Of a DNA stretch of 64,000 nt, positions 34,897 through 43,794 are shown one piece after another. Below the pieces are notes generated by a model. The model was not told the DNA's origin, did no database searches, and saw only the letters and a list, made by a program, of their open reading frames with translations. The DNA lies in assembly GCA_964424115.1 (NCBI GenBank), contig CAYRHN010000011.1, positions 72,224-136,223 of the forward strand, read 5' to 3'. The stretch is from CAYRHN01 sp964424115. Lineage in GTDB: Bacteria > Chloroflexota > Anaerolineae > Anaerolineales > Anaerolineaceae. How positions within the stretch are numbered: the first letter of the stretch is position 1; each line of letters begins with the position of its first letter. The position numbers and the translations under genes were made by a program.

Positions 34897-36299
34897 GCGC
34901 GCCGTTGTTGTGGATTGGCGTACCGCTGTTGGCTGCAGTGTTGGGGTGGTTCCTGCGCAGAGTGCCGCGCATCATGCAGGCGGTGCTGGCCTTGATCAGC
35001 TTCTTGCTTGCTCTGCTGGCCTGGCAGTTGCGCATCGATGCCTTCACCGTCGTTGGTCCGTGGACAGTTAAGATCACCTCCACCTACACCGTGCTGGGCC
35101 GCAATTTCACCCTGCTGGATTCCGAGCGTGGGGTGCTGGTCTTTGTTTTTCTCTTGCTGGGCCTATGGATGATCGGGTTGCGCATGGCAAACTGCCGTCC
35201 TGTGACCGGCCCGGCTGCGCTGGGCATCGCTGCCCTGCTGATCGCCGCCCGGTCGGTGGAGCCGTTCCTCTTCTCTGCCCTGTTGGTGGAAGTGGCGGTA
35301 CTGGTCAGCATTCCCGCTTTTGTTGAACCTGGTAAGCCTCTGCCTCAGGCGGTCCTGCGCTATTTGATCTACCAGACTCTGGCCGTGCCGGTCATTTTAC
35401 TGGCCGGGTGGGCTGCCACCGAAGTGGAATTCGATCCGGCCAACCAGCAGCTGCTGATCGTGGCGGCTGCTTCGCTCTCCCTGGGCCTGGCCTTCTGGCT
35501 GGCTGTCTTCCCCTTCTATACCTGGGTGCCGATGCTCTTTTCTCAGGCCAACCCTTACTTCACCGGGCTGATCCTCAATCTCCTGCCGGTGATGGCGCTC
35601 TTCCTCTTTCTGGATTTCTACCAGGGCTTCAACTGGCTGCAAACCTTCCCGCTTCTGCCCGATATTCTCCGCCTGGCAGGGGTGGTGATGGTGGTCAGCG
35701 CCGGGGTGTGGGCGGCCTTCGAGCGCAGCATGTACCGTATGATCGCATACGCGGTGGTGATGGAAAGCGGGTTCTCCATCATGGCGCTCAGCCTGGGCGG
35801 GCAAAGCGGGCAGGAGTTGTTCTATTACTCCATTATGCCGCGCGTTCCAGCCGTGGGGCTGGCTGCTCTGGCCCTGGCCATCCTGCGCAAGGCTCCCGAC
35901 CAGCGCGCCGCGACCCCGGCCGGCCTGCTTCACCGCTACCCCGTGGTTGCCATGTCGATCACCATTGCCCTTTTCTCCCTGGCCGGGCTGCCGCTCTTTG
36001 CCGGTTTCCCGGTTCGCCAGGCGCTCTTGGAGAACCTGGCGGGAGGACTTGCCGGGCATGTGGATGTCGCGTTGTGGGGGCTGCTCGGCAGCCTGGGTTT
36101 GTTGATCGGAGCGCTGCGCTTGCTGCTCAACTTTGTAGGTGATTCGGATACACCGTCCGAGCCGACGGCTCCGGGCGCCTGGCAGGTTACCGAGACCACC
36201 TGGCAGACGGTCATCCTGATTGGCGGGATCGTGCTGATCATTTTACTCGGCCTGTTCCCCGGCTTTTTCCTGCCCGTGATGACCTCTCTGTTGGTATAA
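34893..36299 (+). CDS. NuoN/NuoM-like proton-antiporter-type membrane subunit
   Basis: 468 residues, about 13 TM segments. The proton_antipo_M-type core includes FWLAVFPFYTWVPMLFSQA-like sequence near 200-218 (compare the His/Trp-x-P segment of NuoM/N), then YRMIAYAVVMESGFSIMAL near 285, and FSLAGLPLFAGFPVR near 360. ATGA overlap with the gene before. Together with 32663 and 34303 it forms a membrane module with no quinone-, flavin- or iron-sulfur subunits nearby. Confidence 0.7.
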   Translation: MSAPLLWIGVPLLAAVLGWFLRRVPRIMQAVLALISFLLALLAWQLRIDAFTVVGPWTVKITSTYTVLGRNFTLLDSERGVLVFVFLLLGLWMIGLRMANCRPVTGPAALGIAALLIAARSVEPFLFSALLVEVAVLVSIPAFVEPGKPLPQAVLRYLIYQTLAVPVILLAGWAATEVEFDPANQQLLIVAAASLSLGLAFWLAVFPFYTWVPMLFSQANPYFTGLILNLLPVMALFLFLDFYQGFNWLQTFPLLPDILRLAGVVMVVSAGVWAAFERSMYRMIAYAVVMESGFSIMALSLGGQSGQELFYYSIMPRVPAVGLAALALAILRKAPDQRAATPAGLLHRYPVVAMSITIALFSLAGLPLFAGFPVRQALLENLAGGLAGHVDVALWGLLGSLGLLIGALRLLLNFVGDSDTPSEPTAPGAWQVTETTWQTVILIGGIVLIILLGLFPGFFLPVMTSLLV

Positions 36300-36403
36300 T
36301 GGGATGAAACGGTTCGCCGGCGGCATCCCCCCTGGCGCTCCGGTTGCGCTTATTCTCAAGAATCTCCCGCTGCGGGTTTCTTGTAATGATGAGAGGATCA
36401 AAC

Positions 36404-37582
36404 ATGGAAATCGAACAAATCGTAAAACGCCTGGATTGGTTGGACGAAGAACGCCGCAAAGATAAATTAACCATCGCTTCCCTCGAAAACCAGTTGTCAA
36501 GTATGCAGGGCAGTCTCCCCGGCATGATGCAGCGGATAAATGAATTGTCCAGTGATATCACCCGTATTACTCAGGTTTTAGCCCGTTTTGACCAGATCGA
36601 GGCCGCCCTGGCTGCTCAAAAAGTGGAATATTCCCGCGCCCTTGAAAGCGCGGAAAAACAACGCGTGGAACGAGAAAAAGAGCTGGAGAAAGTGCGCCGC
36701 GCGGACATTGAATCGCTTAACAAGTCGATTGCCGAGGTTCGCCTCGGACAGGAGGGCATTGGCGAACTTCGCCGCTCCATGGCCTCCCGCGTGGACGAAG
36801 ATTTCCGCCTCGGGCGTTTGATCGAAGAGGTCCAAAACAAGTTCACTGAATCCAATCGCGCCAACGAGGATGCCCAGCGTACCGTGCGCCTGATGGATGA
36901 AAGCCGGAAGCAGGATGCCAAGCGCATCAGCGATATGCAGGCCGAGGTTTCGGCCATTCGCAAGCGCAGCGACGAGTACCGCGGGAAGCTCGAACTCCTC
37001 AGCGAATCGATGCGCAAAACGGAATTGCGCGTAGGTGAATTACAGGCTGCAGAAGGCGAGCGCCGCCAGAACCAGAATGCCTTCATGGAAAAATTCAACC
37101 TGTGGCAGACCGACCGGGAACGCACCTGGAAGGAAATGCAGACCCGCAGCGAGGAGGTTACCCGTCAGGCGATCAATCTGGATGCTCAGCTTCAATCCCT
37201 GGACGCCGTCCAGCGTGGAGTCAAGCGTTCGCAGGAGGCGTTCGACGAGGTCACCCAACGCATCGAGCGCCGCATTAATGAAATCACTGAAATGCAGCGC
37301 CTGACCGAGGACCGCTTCCGCCAGGAATGGACGGCCTACCGCGCCGACGATCAGAAACGCTGGACCAACTACAACCTGGTTCAGGAAGAGCAGCAGCGCG
37401 AAATGGGCCGCCAGTTTGATAAGTCCAACGAACGCCTGGTCACGCTGGAGGATGTCACCCAGGAAGTGCGCGACCTGGTTCACCAGATCACTGAGGATAA
37501 CCAGAAACGCTTGCAAACGCTGTTAGCCCTCTTCCGGGATATGTCCGAGGAATACGACCGCGCCTTTGGGCGCGCGCATTAA
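36404..37582 (+). CDS. Long coiled-coil protein
   Basis: 392 residues, nearly all alpha-helical coiled coil rich in Glu, Arg, Gln and Lys, with no TM segment or signal peptide. The ATG at 36404 follows GAGAGGA. Coiled-coil heptads run from about residue 15 to 370. It might be a cytoskeletal or chromosome-associated scaffold, but nothing shows this directly. It lies 105 nt after the NuoN-like gene and before selB. Confidence 0.7.
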   Translation: MEIEQIVKRLDWLDEERRKDKLTIASLENQLSSMQGSLPGMMQRINELSSDITRITQVLARFDQIEAALAAQKVEYSRALESAEKQRVEREKELEKVRRADIESLNKSIAEVRLGQEGIGELRRSMASRVDEDFRLGRLIEEVQNKFTESNRANEDAQRTVRLMDESRKQDAKRISDMQAEVSAIRKRSDEYRGKLELLSESMRKTELRVGELQAAEGERRQNQNAFMEKFNLWQTDRERTWKEMQTRSEEVTRQAINLDAQLQSLDAVQRGVKRSQEAFDEVTQRIERRINEITEMQRLTEDRFRQEWTAYRADDQKRWTNYNLVQEEQQREMGRQFDKSNERLVTLEDVTQEVRDLVHQITEDNQKRLQTLLALFRDMSEEYDRAFGRAH

Positions 37583-37657
37583 CCTCCACGCGAATGCCAA
37601 TGCAGGCGGCGGAGCGAGCAGCAAGCCATACTTCCAGATTGATGAGGTGATTCGGTC

Positions 37658-39556
37658 ATGCGTGTGATTGGAACTGCCGGTCATGTGGATCACGGAAAGT
37701 CCACCCTTGTAGCGGCTTTGACCGGGATTCACCCCGATCGGCTTAAGGAAGAGCAAGAGCGCGAAATGACCATCGACCTCGGCTTTGCCTGGTTGACCAT
37801 GCCGGACGGCGAGTTGTTAGGCATTGTGGACGTTCCAGGCCACCGGGATTTTATCGAAAATATGCTGGCCGGGGTAGGGGGAATTGACGCGGCCCTCTTT
37901 GTGGTGGCCGCCGATGAGGGCGTCATGCCCCAAACCCGCGAACACCTGGCCATCCTCGACCTTCTGCACATCCCTGCCGGGCTGGTGGCGCTGACCAAGT
38001 CCGACCTGGTGGACGCCGATTGGTTGGAGATGGTCTCTGAGGATGTGCGCCAGGCACTGGCCGGCACCGTTCTGCAGGATGCCCCCATCCTGCCGGTCTC
38101 GGCCCGCACGGGTGCCGGTCTGGATGCGCTCAAGGCCGCATTGGGAGAAGTGCTGCGTGCCTGTCCGCCCCGCCCGGATCACGCTCGTCCGCGCCTGCCG
38201 GTCGACCGCGTTTTCACCATCCCCGGTTTTGGCACAGTGGTCACTGGCACCCTTCTGGATGGACAGTTCCGCCTGGGCGACGAATTACAGATCTACCCCG
38301 GCGAACTGCGCGGGCGAGTGCGCGGGCTGCAATCCTATAAGCATAAGGTTGAGCGCGCCGCGCAGGGCAGCCGCGTAGCGGTCAATCTCTCCGGCGTGGA
38401 TCTGGACCAGGTGCGGCGCGGGGATGTGTTAGCCCTGCCTGGCAGCTACCAGCCCACCCGGCGCATGGACGTCTTCTTTCACCTGCTGCCGCAGGCGGCC
38501 GGGGTACTCAAGCACGATACACAGCTAAAGCTCTTCCTCGGCGCGGCTGAGGTGGCTGCCCGTGTGCGCCTGCTGGGCGTCGAACAGCTCCCGCCCAGCC
38601 AGGAGGGCTGGCTGCAATTGGAACTGGAGCAGCCGGTCCTGGCTGTGCGCGGCGACCGTTACATTCTGCGCCGTCCCTCCCCCGGCGAAACCCTGGGCGG
38701 GGGAGAAGTGGTGGACCCGCACCCGCCCCGCCGCCACAAACGTTTTGACCCCGAGGTGCTCGACGGTTTGCAATCCCTGCGCCACGGTACCCCGCTGGAA
38801 GTTCTCATGCAGGCCTGGCTGCCCTATGGGGCGCTTTCCCTGCGGGGTGGCGCCGCCCATGCGCACCTGCCCGCCGGAGAAGCCCAATCAGCCTTGCAGC
38901 AGGCGGTTGAGAGCGGAGAGTTGATCCAGCTTGAACCCGGCCCGCTGTCCGCTGCCTCTGAGGCGTTGGCCATCCCTGCCTCGCTTTGGCGCTCGCTTTC
39001 CGGGCAGGCTCAGGAGGAATTGGAGCGCTACCACCGCCAGAACCCGCTTCGCCGCGGCATGCCGCGCGAAGAGCTGAAGAGCCGTCTCAAGCTTTCGCCG
39101 CGCATCTACAATGCCTCCATGCGTCTGTGGCTTGCGCAGGACGCGTTGCGTGAAAACGGCGGGCTGGTTGGCCTGCCCACGCACGAGATCCGCTTTACCC
39201 CGGCCCAACAGGCCCGCGTGGAGCAGCTGTGGACGACCTTCCGCGCTGCGCCATATGCTCCGCCCAGCGTCAAGGAATGCCAGTTGCAGGTGGGGGAAGA
39301 TGTCTTTGCTGCATTGGTGGACCTGGGCGAGCTGGTGCAGGTCTCGGAAGATGTTGTTTTTCGTATAGCCGACTATAATGCCTTGATCGAGGCGCTGCGC
39401 AAGCATTTCCGCAGCGAAGCTACCCTCACCGTGGCCCAGTTCCGCGACAAGTTTAATACCAGCCGCAAATACGCCCTGGCTTTCCTGGAATATTTGGATA
39501 CCATGCGTCTTACCGTCCGCGAGGGGGATGTGCGGCGCTGGAACGGCACGCCCTGA
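37658..39556 (+). CDS. selB: Selenocysteine-specific elongation factor SelB
   Basis: 632 residues. The start has the GTPase G1 motif GTAGHVDHGKSTL near 5, DLGFAW near 41, G3 VDVPGHRDFIEN near 58, G4 TKSDL near 114, then EF-Tu-like domains 2-3, and a C-terminal series of winged helices (from about 440) that bind the SECIS RNA. It delivers Sec-tRNA to UGA codons. No selA, selC or selD, and no gene with an in-frame UGA and SECIS, is seen in the window. Confidence 0.95.
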   Translation: MRVIGTAGHVDHGKSTLVAALTGIHPDRLKEEQEREMTIDLGFAWLTMPDGELLGIVDVPGHRDFIENMLAGVGGIDAALFVVAADEGVMPQTREHLAILDLLHIPAGLVALTKSDLVDADWLEMVSEDVRQALAGTVLQDAPILPVSARTGAGLDALKAALGEVLRACPPRPDHARPRLPVDRVFTIPGFGTVVTGTLLDGQFRLGDELQIYPGELRGRVRGLQSYKHKVERAAQGSRVAVNLSGVDLDQVRRGDVLALPGSYQPTRRMDVFFHLLPQAAGVLKHDTQLKLFLGAAEVAARVRLLGVEQLPPSQEGWLQLELEQPVLAVRGDRYILRRPSPGETLGGGEVVDPHPPRRHKRFDPEVLDGLQSLRHGTPLEVLMQAWLPYGALSLRGGAAHAHLPAGEAQSALQQAVESGELIQLEPGPLSAASEALAIPASLWRSLSGQAQEELERYHRQNPLRRGMPREELKSRLKLSPRIYNASMRLWLAQDALRENGGLVGLPTHEIRFTPAQQARVEQLWTTFRAAPYAPPSVKECQLQVGEDVFAALVDLGELVQVSEDVVFRIADYNALIEALRKHFRSEATLTVAQFRDKFNTSRKYALAFLEYLDTMRLTVREGDVRRWNGTP

Positions 39557-39622
39557 TAGGGGGGATCACGCTTCTGGCCTCACCCTTGCAAAAGCAGGCG
39601 CATCTTTGCTCTCCGGATTCCG

Positions 39623-39650
39623 TTGACAAAATACCCCCCTGTGATATAAT
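39623..39650 (+). promoter_or_regulatory. Consensus promoter of the rplU-rpmA-rpmE operon
   Basis: TTGACA (39623-39628), 16-nt spacer, TATAAT (39645-39650), both perfect. The transcript would have a ~110-nt GC-rich leader before rplU; the leader shows possible stems but no structure I can name. Confidence 0.9.
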
Positions 39651-39767
39651 TCAGTCCGCTTTGTTCCGGCGCGAAACGCTGGAATATCATCTATATCCCC
39701 AACTTCCCCGCGCCCCGGCGCGTGGCAGCGCAGGCAGCCCGGCGAAGTGAAGATTGGAGAGGAAATT

Positions 39768-40082
39768 ATGAAGTATGCCATTGTTGAAAGCGGCGGCAAG
39801 CAATACAAAGCCGTCGAAGGCGGAACCATCCTGGTCGATCTCCTGGATGTGGAAGCCGGTCAGCAGGTGCCGCTCGAGAGCGTGCTCTTGCTTGTTAAGG
39901 ATGATGTGGTAAAGGTCGGCGCGCCGGTTGTCAAGGGCGCCACGGTCAAGACCACGGTTGTTGGGCACGAGAAAGGCCAGAAGATCGAGGTCTTCAAGTA
40001 CAGCCCGAAGAAGCGCATCCGCGTGCACACTGGCCACCGCCAGCCGTTCACCCGGTTGTTGATCAATGCGATTGAGGAGTAG
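39768..40082 (+). CDS. rplU: Ribosomal protein L21
   Basis: 104 residues, typical L21 start MKYAIVESGGKQYKA and end TGHRQPFTRLLI-N. Start at 39768 with GGAGAGGA upstream; the GTG at 39747 is unnecessary. Large-subunit protein binding 23S rRNA; first gene of the operon. Confidence 0.97.
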   Translation: MKYAIVESGGKQYKAVEGGTILVDLLDVEAGQQVPLESVLLLVKDDVVKVGAPVVKGATVKTTVVGHEKGQKIEVFKYSPKKRIRVHTGHRQPFTRLLINAIEE

Positions 40083-40087
40083 AGACT

Positions 40088-40363
40088 ATGGCGCATAAAA
40101 AAGGTGGCGGTTCTAGCCGCAATGGGCGCGATAGCAACGGCAAGCGTCTGGGCGTTAAACGCTACGCCGGTCAGTTGGTCATTCCCGGCAATATCATCGT
40201 CCGCCAGCGCGGCACGAAGATCAAGCCCGGTTTGAATGTCGGTGTGGGACGCGACCACACCCTCTTTGCCGAGGCCCCCGGCACGGTTGTCTTCGAGACC
40301 CTTCCCACCGGACAGAAGCGTGTCAACGTCATGCCCACGGAAATCATCGAAGTGATCGAATAA
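40088..40363 (+). CDS. rpmA: Ribosomal protein L27
   Basis: 91 residues, begins MAHKKGGGSSRNGRDS, without the processed N-terminal extension of Firmicutes L27. It lies 5 nt after rplU, the usual L21-L27 pair. Confidence 0.98.
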   Translation: MAHKKGGGSSRNGRDSNGKRLGVKRYAGQLVIPGNIIVRQRGTKIKPGLNVGVGRDHTLFAEAPGTVVFETLPTGQKRVNVMPTEIIEVIE

Positions 40364-40432
40364 CTCACTTCTTGCAGCGTCGGGCACCCTGATGCCCCGA
40401 CGGATGCAGGAGCAATCTAAAGGAGTTAACGA

Positions 40433-40909
40433 ATGAAAAAGAATATCCATCCCACGTATTACCCGGACGCGCAGGTCATTTGCGCTTGTGGAAATACCTG
40501 GAACACTGGATCCACCCGCAAGGTGATCCGCACCGAAGTTTGCTCCAAGTGCCACCCCTTCTTCACCGGCCAGCAGGCTCGCCTTTTGGACGTTGAAGGC
40601 CAGGTGGACCGCTTCTACCGCAAACTCCAGGCCCGCCAGTCCTACGTCGAGCAGCAGAAGGTGCGCGAGAATTCCCGCACTTCTCTGGAGCGCCCCGTGG
40701 AAGAACTGAACCTGGGTACACGCCCCACCGACGCCCTGGTCAAAGCCGGCATCAAGACCGTCGGCCAGATCATCGCCAAATTGACCGAAGGCGAACAGGC
40801 TCTCCTGGATGTTGAAGGCTTTGGCCGCAAATCCTTGATCGACCTCAAGAAGCATTTGCGCCAGCAGGGCTATGAACTGCCCGCCGCGGCTGAAGATATC
40901 GTCGTGTAG
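40433..40909 (+). CDS. rpmE: Ribosomal protein L31 fused to an RNA polymerase alpha-CTD-like domain
   Basis: 158 residues, twice the normal L31 length (~70). Residues 1-65 are a zinc-type L31 (start MKKNIHPTYYP, Cys pair in CACGN, CSKCHPFFTG, and GQVDRFYRK). After a short linker, residues about 85-150 (PVEELNLGTRPTDALVKAG, KTVGQI, FGRKSLIDLKKHL) match the alpha C-terminal domain of RNA polymerase, a helix-hairpin-helix DNA/protein-binding fold. The reading frame is continuous with one ribosome site at AAAGGAG. The fusion could couple ribosome and RNA polymerase or simply bind RNA; unknown. Confidence 0.92.
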   Translation: MKKNIHPTYYPDAQVICACGNTWNTGSTRKVIRTEVCSKCHPFFTGQQARLLDVEGQVDRFYRKLQARQSYVEQQKVRENSRTSLERPVEELNLGTRPTDALVKAGIKTVGQIIAKLTEGEQALLDVEGFGRKSLIDLKKHLRQQGYELPAAAEDIVV

Positions 40910-40925
40910 CGTTTCTGTGAAACCT

Positions 40926-40966
40926 AAAAGACCCTGGAGGTTCTTCAAACCCCCAGGGTCTTTTTT
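40926..40966 (+). terminator. Terminator after rpmE
   Basis: Stem AAAAGACCCTGG / CCAGGGTCTTTT followed by T run; ends the ribosomal protein operon before tdk. Confidence 0.9.
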
Positions 40967-41005
40967 GTAGTAGAATTAAACAAAATCTTCTTCCCGAGGT
41001 CAGAG

Positions 41006-41578
41006 ATGAAGCATCATACAGGCTCGATCGAAGTGGTGTGCGGTTCCATGTTCAGCGGCAAGACCGAGGAATTGATCCGCCGGTTGCGCCGTGCGACCAT
41101 TGCGCGCCAAAAGGTGCAGGTTTTCAAGCCCGCCATTGATATTCGTTACGGCGGCAATGAACAGGTCACCTCGCACGCCGGGATGGCCTTCGACGCCATT
41201 CCTGTCCAACAATCCTCCGATATCCCCGCCTTGATGGAAAAAGACACCACTGTGGTGGGCATCGACGAGGCGCAGTTCTTCGATCCCGGTATTGTACCGC
41301 TGGTGCGCGAGATGGCCTCGCACGGCATTCGCGTCATCGTTGCCGGGCTGGACCAGGATTTCCGCGGCGAGCCTTTTGGCAGTATGCCCCTCCTGCTGGC
41401 TCTGGCCGAAAAGGTGGACAAGCTCCAGGCCATTTGCGTGGTCTGCGGCGAAGTGGCCACCCGCACCCAGCGCCTTGTCAACGGCAAGCCCGCTCGCTAT
41501 GATGACCCGGTGGTGATCGTCGGCGCATCGGAGATGTATGAGGCCCGCTGCCGCCAGCATCACGAAGTTCCCCGCTGA
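41006..41578 (+). CDS. tdk: Thymidine kinase
   Basis: 190 residues, class II thymidine kinase. P-loop GSMFSGKTEELIRR near residue 13, DEAQFF near 89, GLDQDFRGEPFG near 113, and a zinc site with CVVC near 143 and C near 184. It phosphorylates thymidine for salvage. Confidence 0.95.
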   Translation: MKHHTGSIEVVCGSMFSGKTEELIRRLRRATIARQKVQVFKPAIDIRYGGNEQVTSHAGMAFDAIPVQQSSDIPALMEKDTTVVGIDEAQFFDPGIVPLVREMASHGIRVIVAGLDQDFRGEPFGSMPLLLALAEKVDKLQAICVVCGEVATRTQRLVNGKPARYDDPVVIVGASEMYEARCRQHHEVPR

Positions 41579-41579
41579 C

Positions 41580-41700
41580 ATAACAAACCGCAAAGACGCT
41601 AAGATACAAAGAATAAAAGATCTTCTTGGCGGCTACGGCGAATCCTTAAAACCTTTAAAAATCTTTGTGATCCTTTCTTTGTTTCTTTGTGCTGAATCTT
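41580..41700. repeat. Dispersed intergenic sequence between tdk and hpt
   Basis: This 121-nt spacer contains CCGCAAAGACGCTAAGATAC and later TTTCTTTGTTTCTTTGTGCT. Sequences of this style are scattered through many Chloroflexota intergenic regions; no gene or promoter was recognised apart from the hpt ribosome site. Confidence 0.35.
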
Positions 41701-41714
41701 TATAAGGAGCCAGA

Positions 41715-42275
41715 ATGCAGGACTATCACGAATTCCTTGCCGAGATCCTCATCCCCGAGGATAAATTGCAGGCCCGCATTGCGGAATTGGGCCAGCAGAT
41801 CAGCCGCGACTACGAGGGCAAGAACCTTATGCTGGTATGCATCCTGCGCGGGGGGGTGATGTTCCTCACCGACCTGATGCGTAAGATCACTGTCCCGCAC
41901 ACCATTGAATTTATGGCCATTTCCTCCTACGGTGTGGGGGCGCGGGAGTACAGCGGGCATGTACGCATCAATTACGATCTCAGCACTGACATCGGCGGGC
42001 ATGATGTGATTATCGTTGAAGACATTGTCGACAGCGGGCATACCCTGGCGGCGGTCTTGAACATGCTCTCCACCCGCAACCCGCGCAGCCTGGCCGTGTG
42101 CGCACTTTTGGACAAGGCTGAGCGGCGCGAGGTGGAAGTGCCGATCCGCTACCAGGGTTTTGTCATTCCCGATCGGTTCGTCTTTGGCTACGGTCTGGAT
42201 ATGGACGATTATTACCGCGGCCTGCCGTTCATTGGCGTGGTGGATTTGAGCAAGCTCAAGAGAGGCGAGGGCTGA
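41715..42275 (+). CDS. hpt: Hypoxanthine phosphoribosyltransferase
   Basis: 186 residues. PRPP-binding motif VIIVEDIVDSGHTL near 101-114, and the PPi loop CILRGGVMF near 42. It salvages hypoxanthine and guanine to IMP and GMP, so it competes with the catabolic cluster for the same bases. Ribosome site AAGGAG before the ATG; the cca gene begins within about 40 nt of its stop. Confidence 0.95.
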   Translation: MQDYHEFLAEILIPEDKLQARIAELGQQISRDYEGKNLMLVCILRGGVMFLTDLMRKITVPHTIEFMAISSYGVGAREYSGHVRINYDLSTDIGGHDVIIVEDIVDSGHTLAAVLNMLSTRNPRSLAVCALLDKAERREVEVPIRYQGFVIPDRFVFGYGLDMDDYYRGLPFIGVVDLSKLKRGEG

Positions 42276-42315
42276 CCTGAACGCCTCTCTGGCTGAATTC
42301 TTACCGCTGATCGAG

Positions 42316-43773
42316 GTGGTGCGCCGTGTGGCAGGGGCAGAACCGGTCTATCTGGTCGGCGGGGCGGTGCGCGACCTGCTTCTCCAGCGCCGCCTGCACG
42401 ACCTGGATTTTGCCGCCGCAAATGGCGTCCGCGCCATGGCCCGCCGCACCGCCGACGAGCTGAACGGCGCATTTTTCATGATGGATGAGGAGCGGGAGAC
42501 CGCCCGCGTGGTGTTGCAGGGCGTCCCTTACGATGGGCTGATCCTGGATTTTACCCGTTACCGCGCCGGCGACCTGAGCGGTGATCTGCGCGGGCGCGAT
42601 TTCACTGTCAATGCCATGGCGCTCGACCTGGCCTTCCTCGACCGCCTGATCGATCCCCTCGGCGGCGCGGCCGACCTGCACGAGAAACGTCTGCGCCTGT
42701 GTACCCCCCAGGCTCTGATCGACGACCCTGCTCGCACGCTTCGCGGCCTGCGCATTGCCGTCGATTGCCAGTTGCGCATCCTGCCTGAAACGGCACACGC
42801 CCTGCGCGAAGCCGCCCCGTTCCTTGAACGGGTGTCGGCTGAACGCAAACGCGACGAGTTGTTCAATATCCTTGACGGCCCGCGCTTGCCCGCTGCGCTG
42901 CGCCTGCTCCAGCAGTTTAACCTGCTGCAGGGTGTCCTCCCTGAGCTGCCTCCCCTGGTCGGCGAGCCGCAGCGCGCCCCGCATATTGACGATGTCTGGG
43001 AGCACACCCTGGCCCTGATCTCGGAATTAGACCGCCTGCTTGACCTGTTGGCTTGCGATCCTCCGGCTGCCGACGCCTCTGCCAACCTGCTCACCGGGTT
43101 GGCTGCGCTGCGCCTGGGTCGTTTCCGCCCGCAGTTGACCGCCCTCATGTCCGCTCCGTTGACCGCGGCCCGCCCGCGCCGGGCGCTGCTCTTCCTGGGC
43201 GCGCTTTACCACGATGCTGCCAAGCCGCAATCCCGCACCTATGGCCCGGATGGGCGCATGCATTTCTATGAGCATGACGCGCTTGGCGCTGAAAGCATGG
43301 CGGCCCGCGCCTCTGCCCTGGCGCTCAGCCAGGAGGAGATCCATTATCTCACCCTCCTGGTACGCCGCCACATGCGCATTCATTTCCTGCTTAAGCGCGA
43401 ACAAACCCTCACCCGCCGCCTGATCTACCGTTACTTCCGCGACCTGGGCGAGGTGGGTGTGGATGTCTGCCTGCATTCCCTGGCCGATCTGCTGGCCACC
43501 CAGGGCCCGGCCCTTCCCCCGGAACAATGGACCGGCGAGCTGGATATCTGCCGCGCCCTTCTGGAGGCCTGGTACGAGCAGCCTGCGCAGGTGATATCCC
43601 CTCCGCGCCTGCTCAACGGCCATGACCTGATGGCAGAGTTGAAACTGGAACCCGGCCCGCGCCTGGGTGAACTGCTGGAAGCGGTCCGCGAAGCCCAGGC
43701 CTGCGGGGAGCTTTCCACACGCGAAGAGGCTCTGGCCTACGCCCGCACCATAATGGAACAGCAGGGATTATAA
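42316..43773 (+). CDS. cca: CCA-adding enzyme/poly(A) polymerase family with HD domain
   Basis: 485 residues from the GTG at 42316. Nucleotidyltransferase motif LVGGAVRDLLL near 13, DLDF near 29, and RDFTVNAMAL near 95; an RNA-binding region follows, then an HD domain with LYHDAAKP near 298. It adds or repairs the tRNA 3' CCA end. The frame is open upstream to CTG at 42277, and LNASLAEFLPLIE before the GTG looks like protein, so the real start may be the CTG one nt after the hpt stop. Confidence 0.88.
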   Translation: MVRRVAGAEPVYLVGGAVRDLLLQRRLHDLDFAAANGVRAMARRTADELNGAFFMMDEERETARVVLQGVPYDGLILDFTRYRAGDLSGDLRGRDFTVNAMALDLAFLDRLIDPLGGAADLHEKRLRLCTPQALIDDPARTLRGLRIAVDCQLRILPETAHALREAAPFLERVSAERKRDELFNILDGPRLPAALRLLQQFNLLQGVLPELPPLVGEPQRAPHIDDVWEHTLALISELDRLLDLLACDPPAADASANLLTGLAALRLGRFRPQLTALMSAPLTAARPRRALLFLGALYHDAAKPQSRTYGPDGRMHFYEHDALGAESMAARASALALSQEEIHYLTLLVRRHMRIHFLLKREQTLTRRLIYRYFRDLGEVGVDVCLHSLADLLATQGPALPPEQWTGELDICRALLEAWYEQPAQVISPPRLLNGHDLMAELKLEPGPRLGELLEAVREAQACGELSTREEALAYARTIMEQQGL

Positions 43774-43794
43774 TAATCCTGGAGGAGAAATGGC

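Noticed and set aside
37583..37657. tRNA-Sec just before selB
   Set aside because: No cloverleaf can be formed in the 75-nt spacer.
40433..40909. rpmE and a separate downstream gene joined by sequencing error
   Set aside because: The frame is continuous with no internal start, ribosome site or overlap; a fusion is simpler.
39860..40948. 362-codon minus-strand ORF across rplU, rpmA and rpmE
   Set aside because: Runs antisense through three clear ribosomal protein genes.
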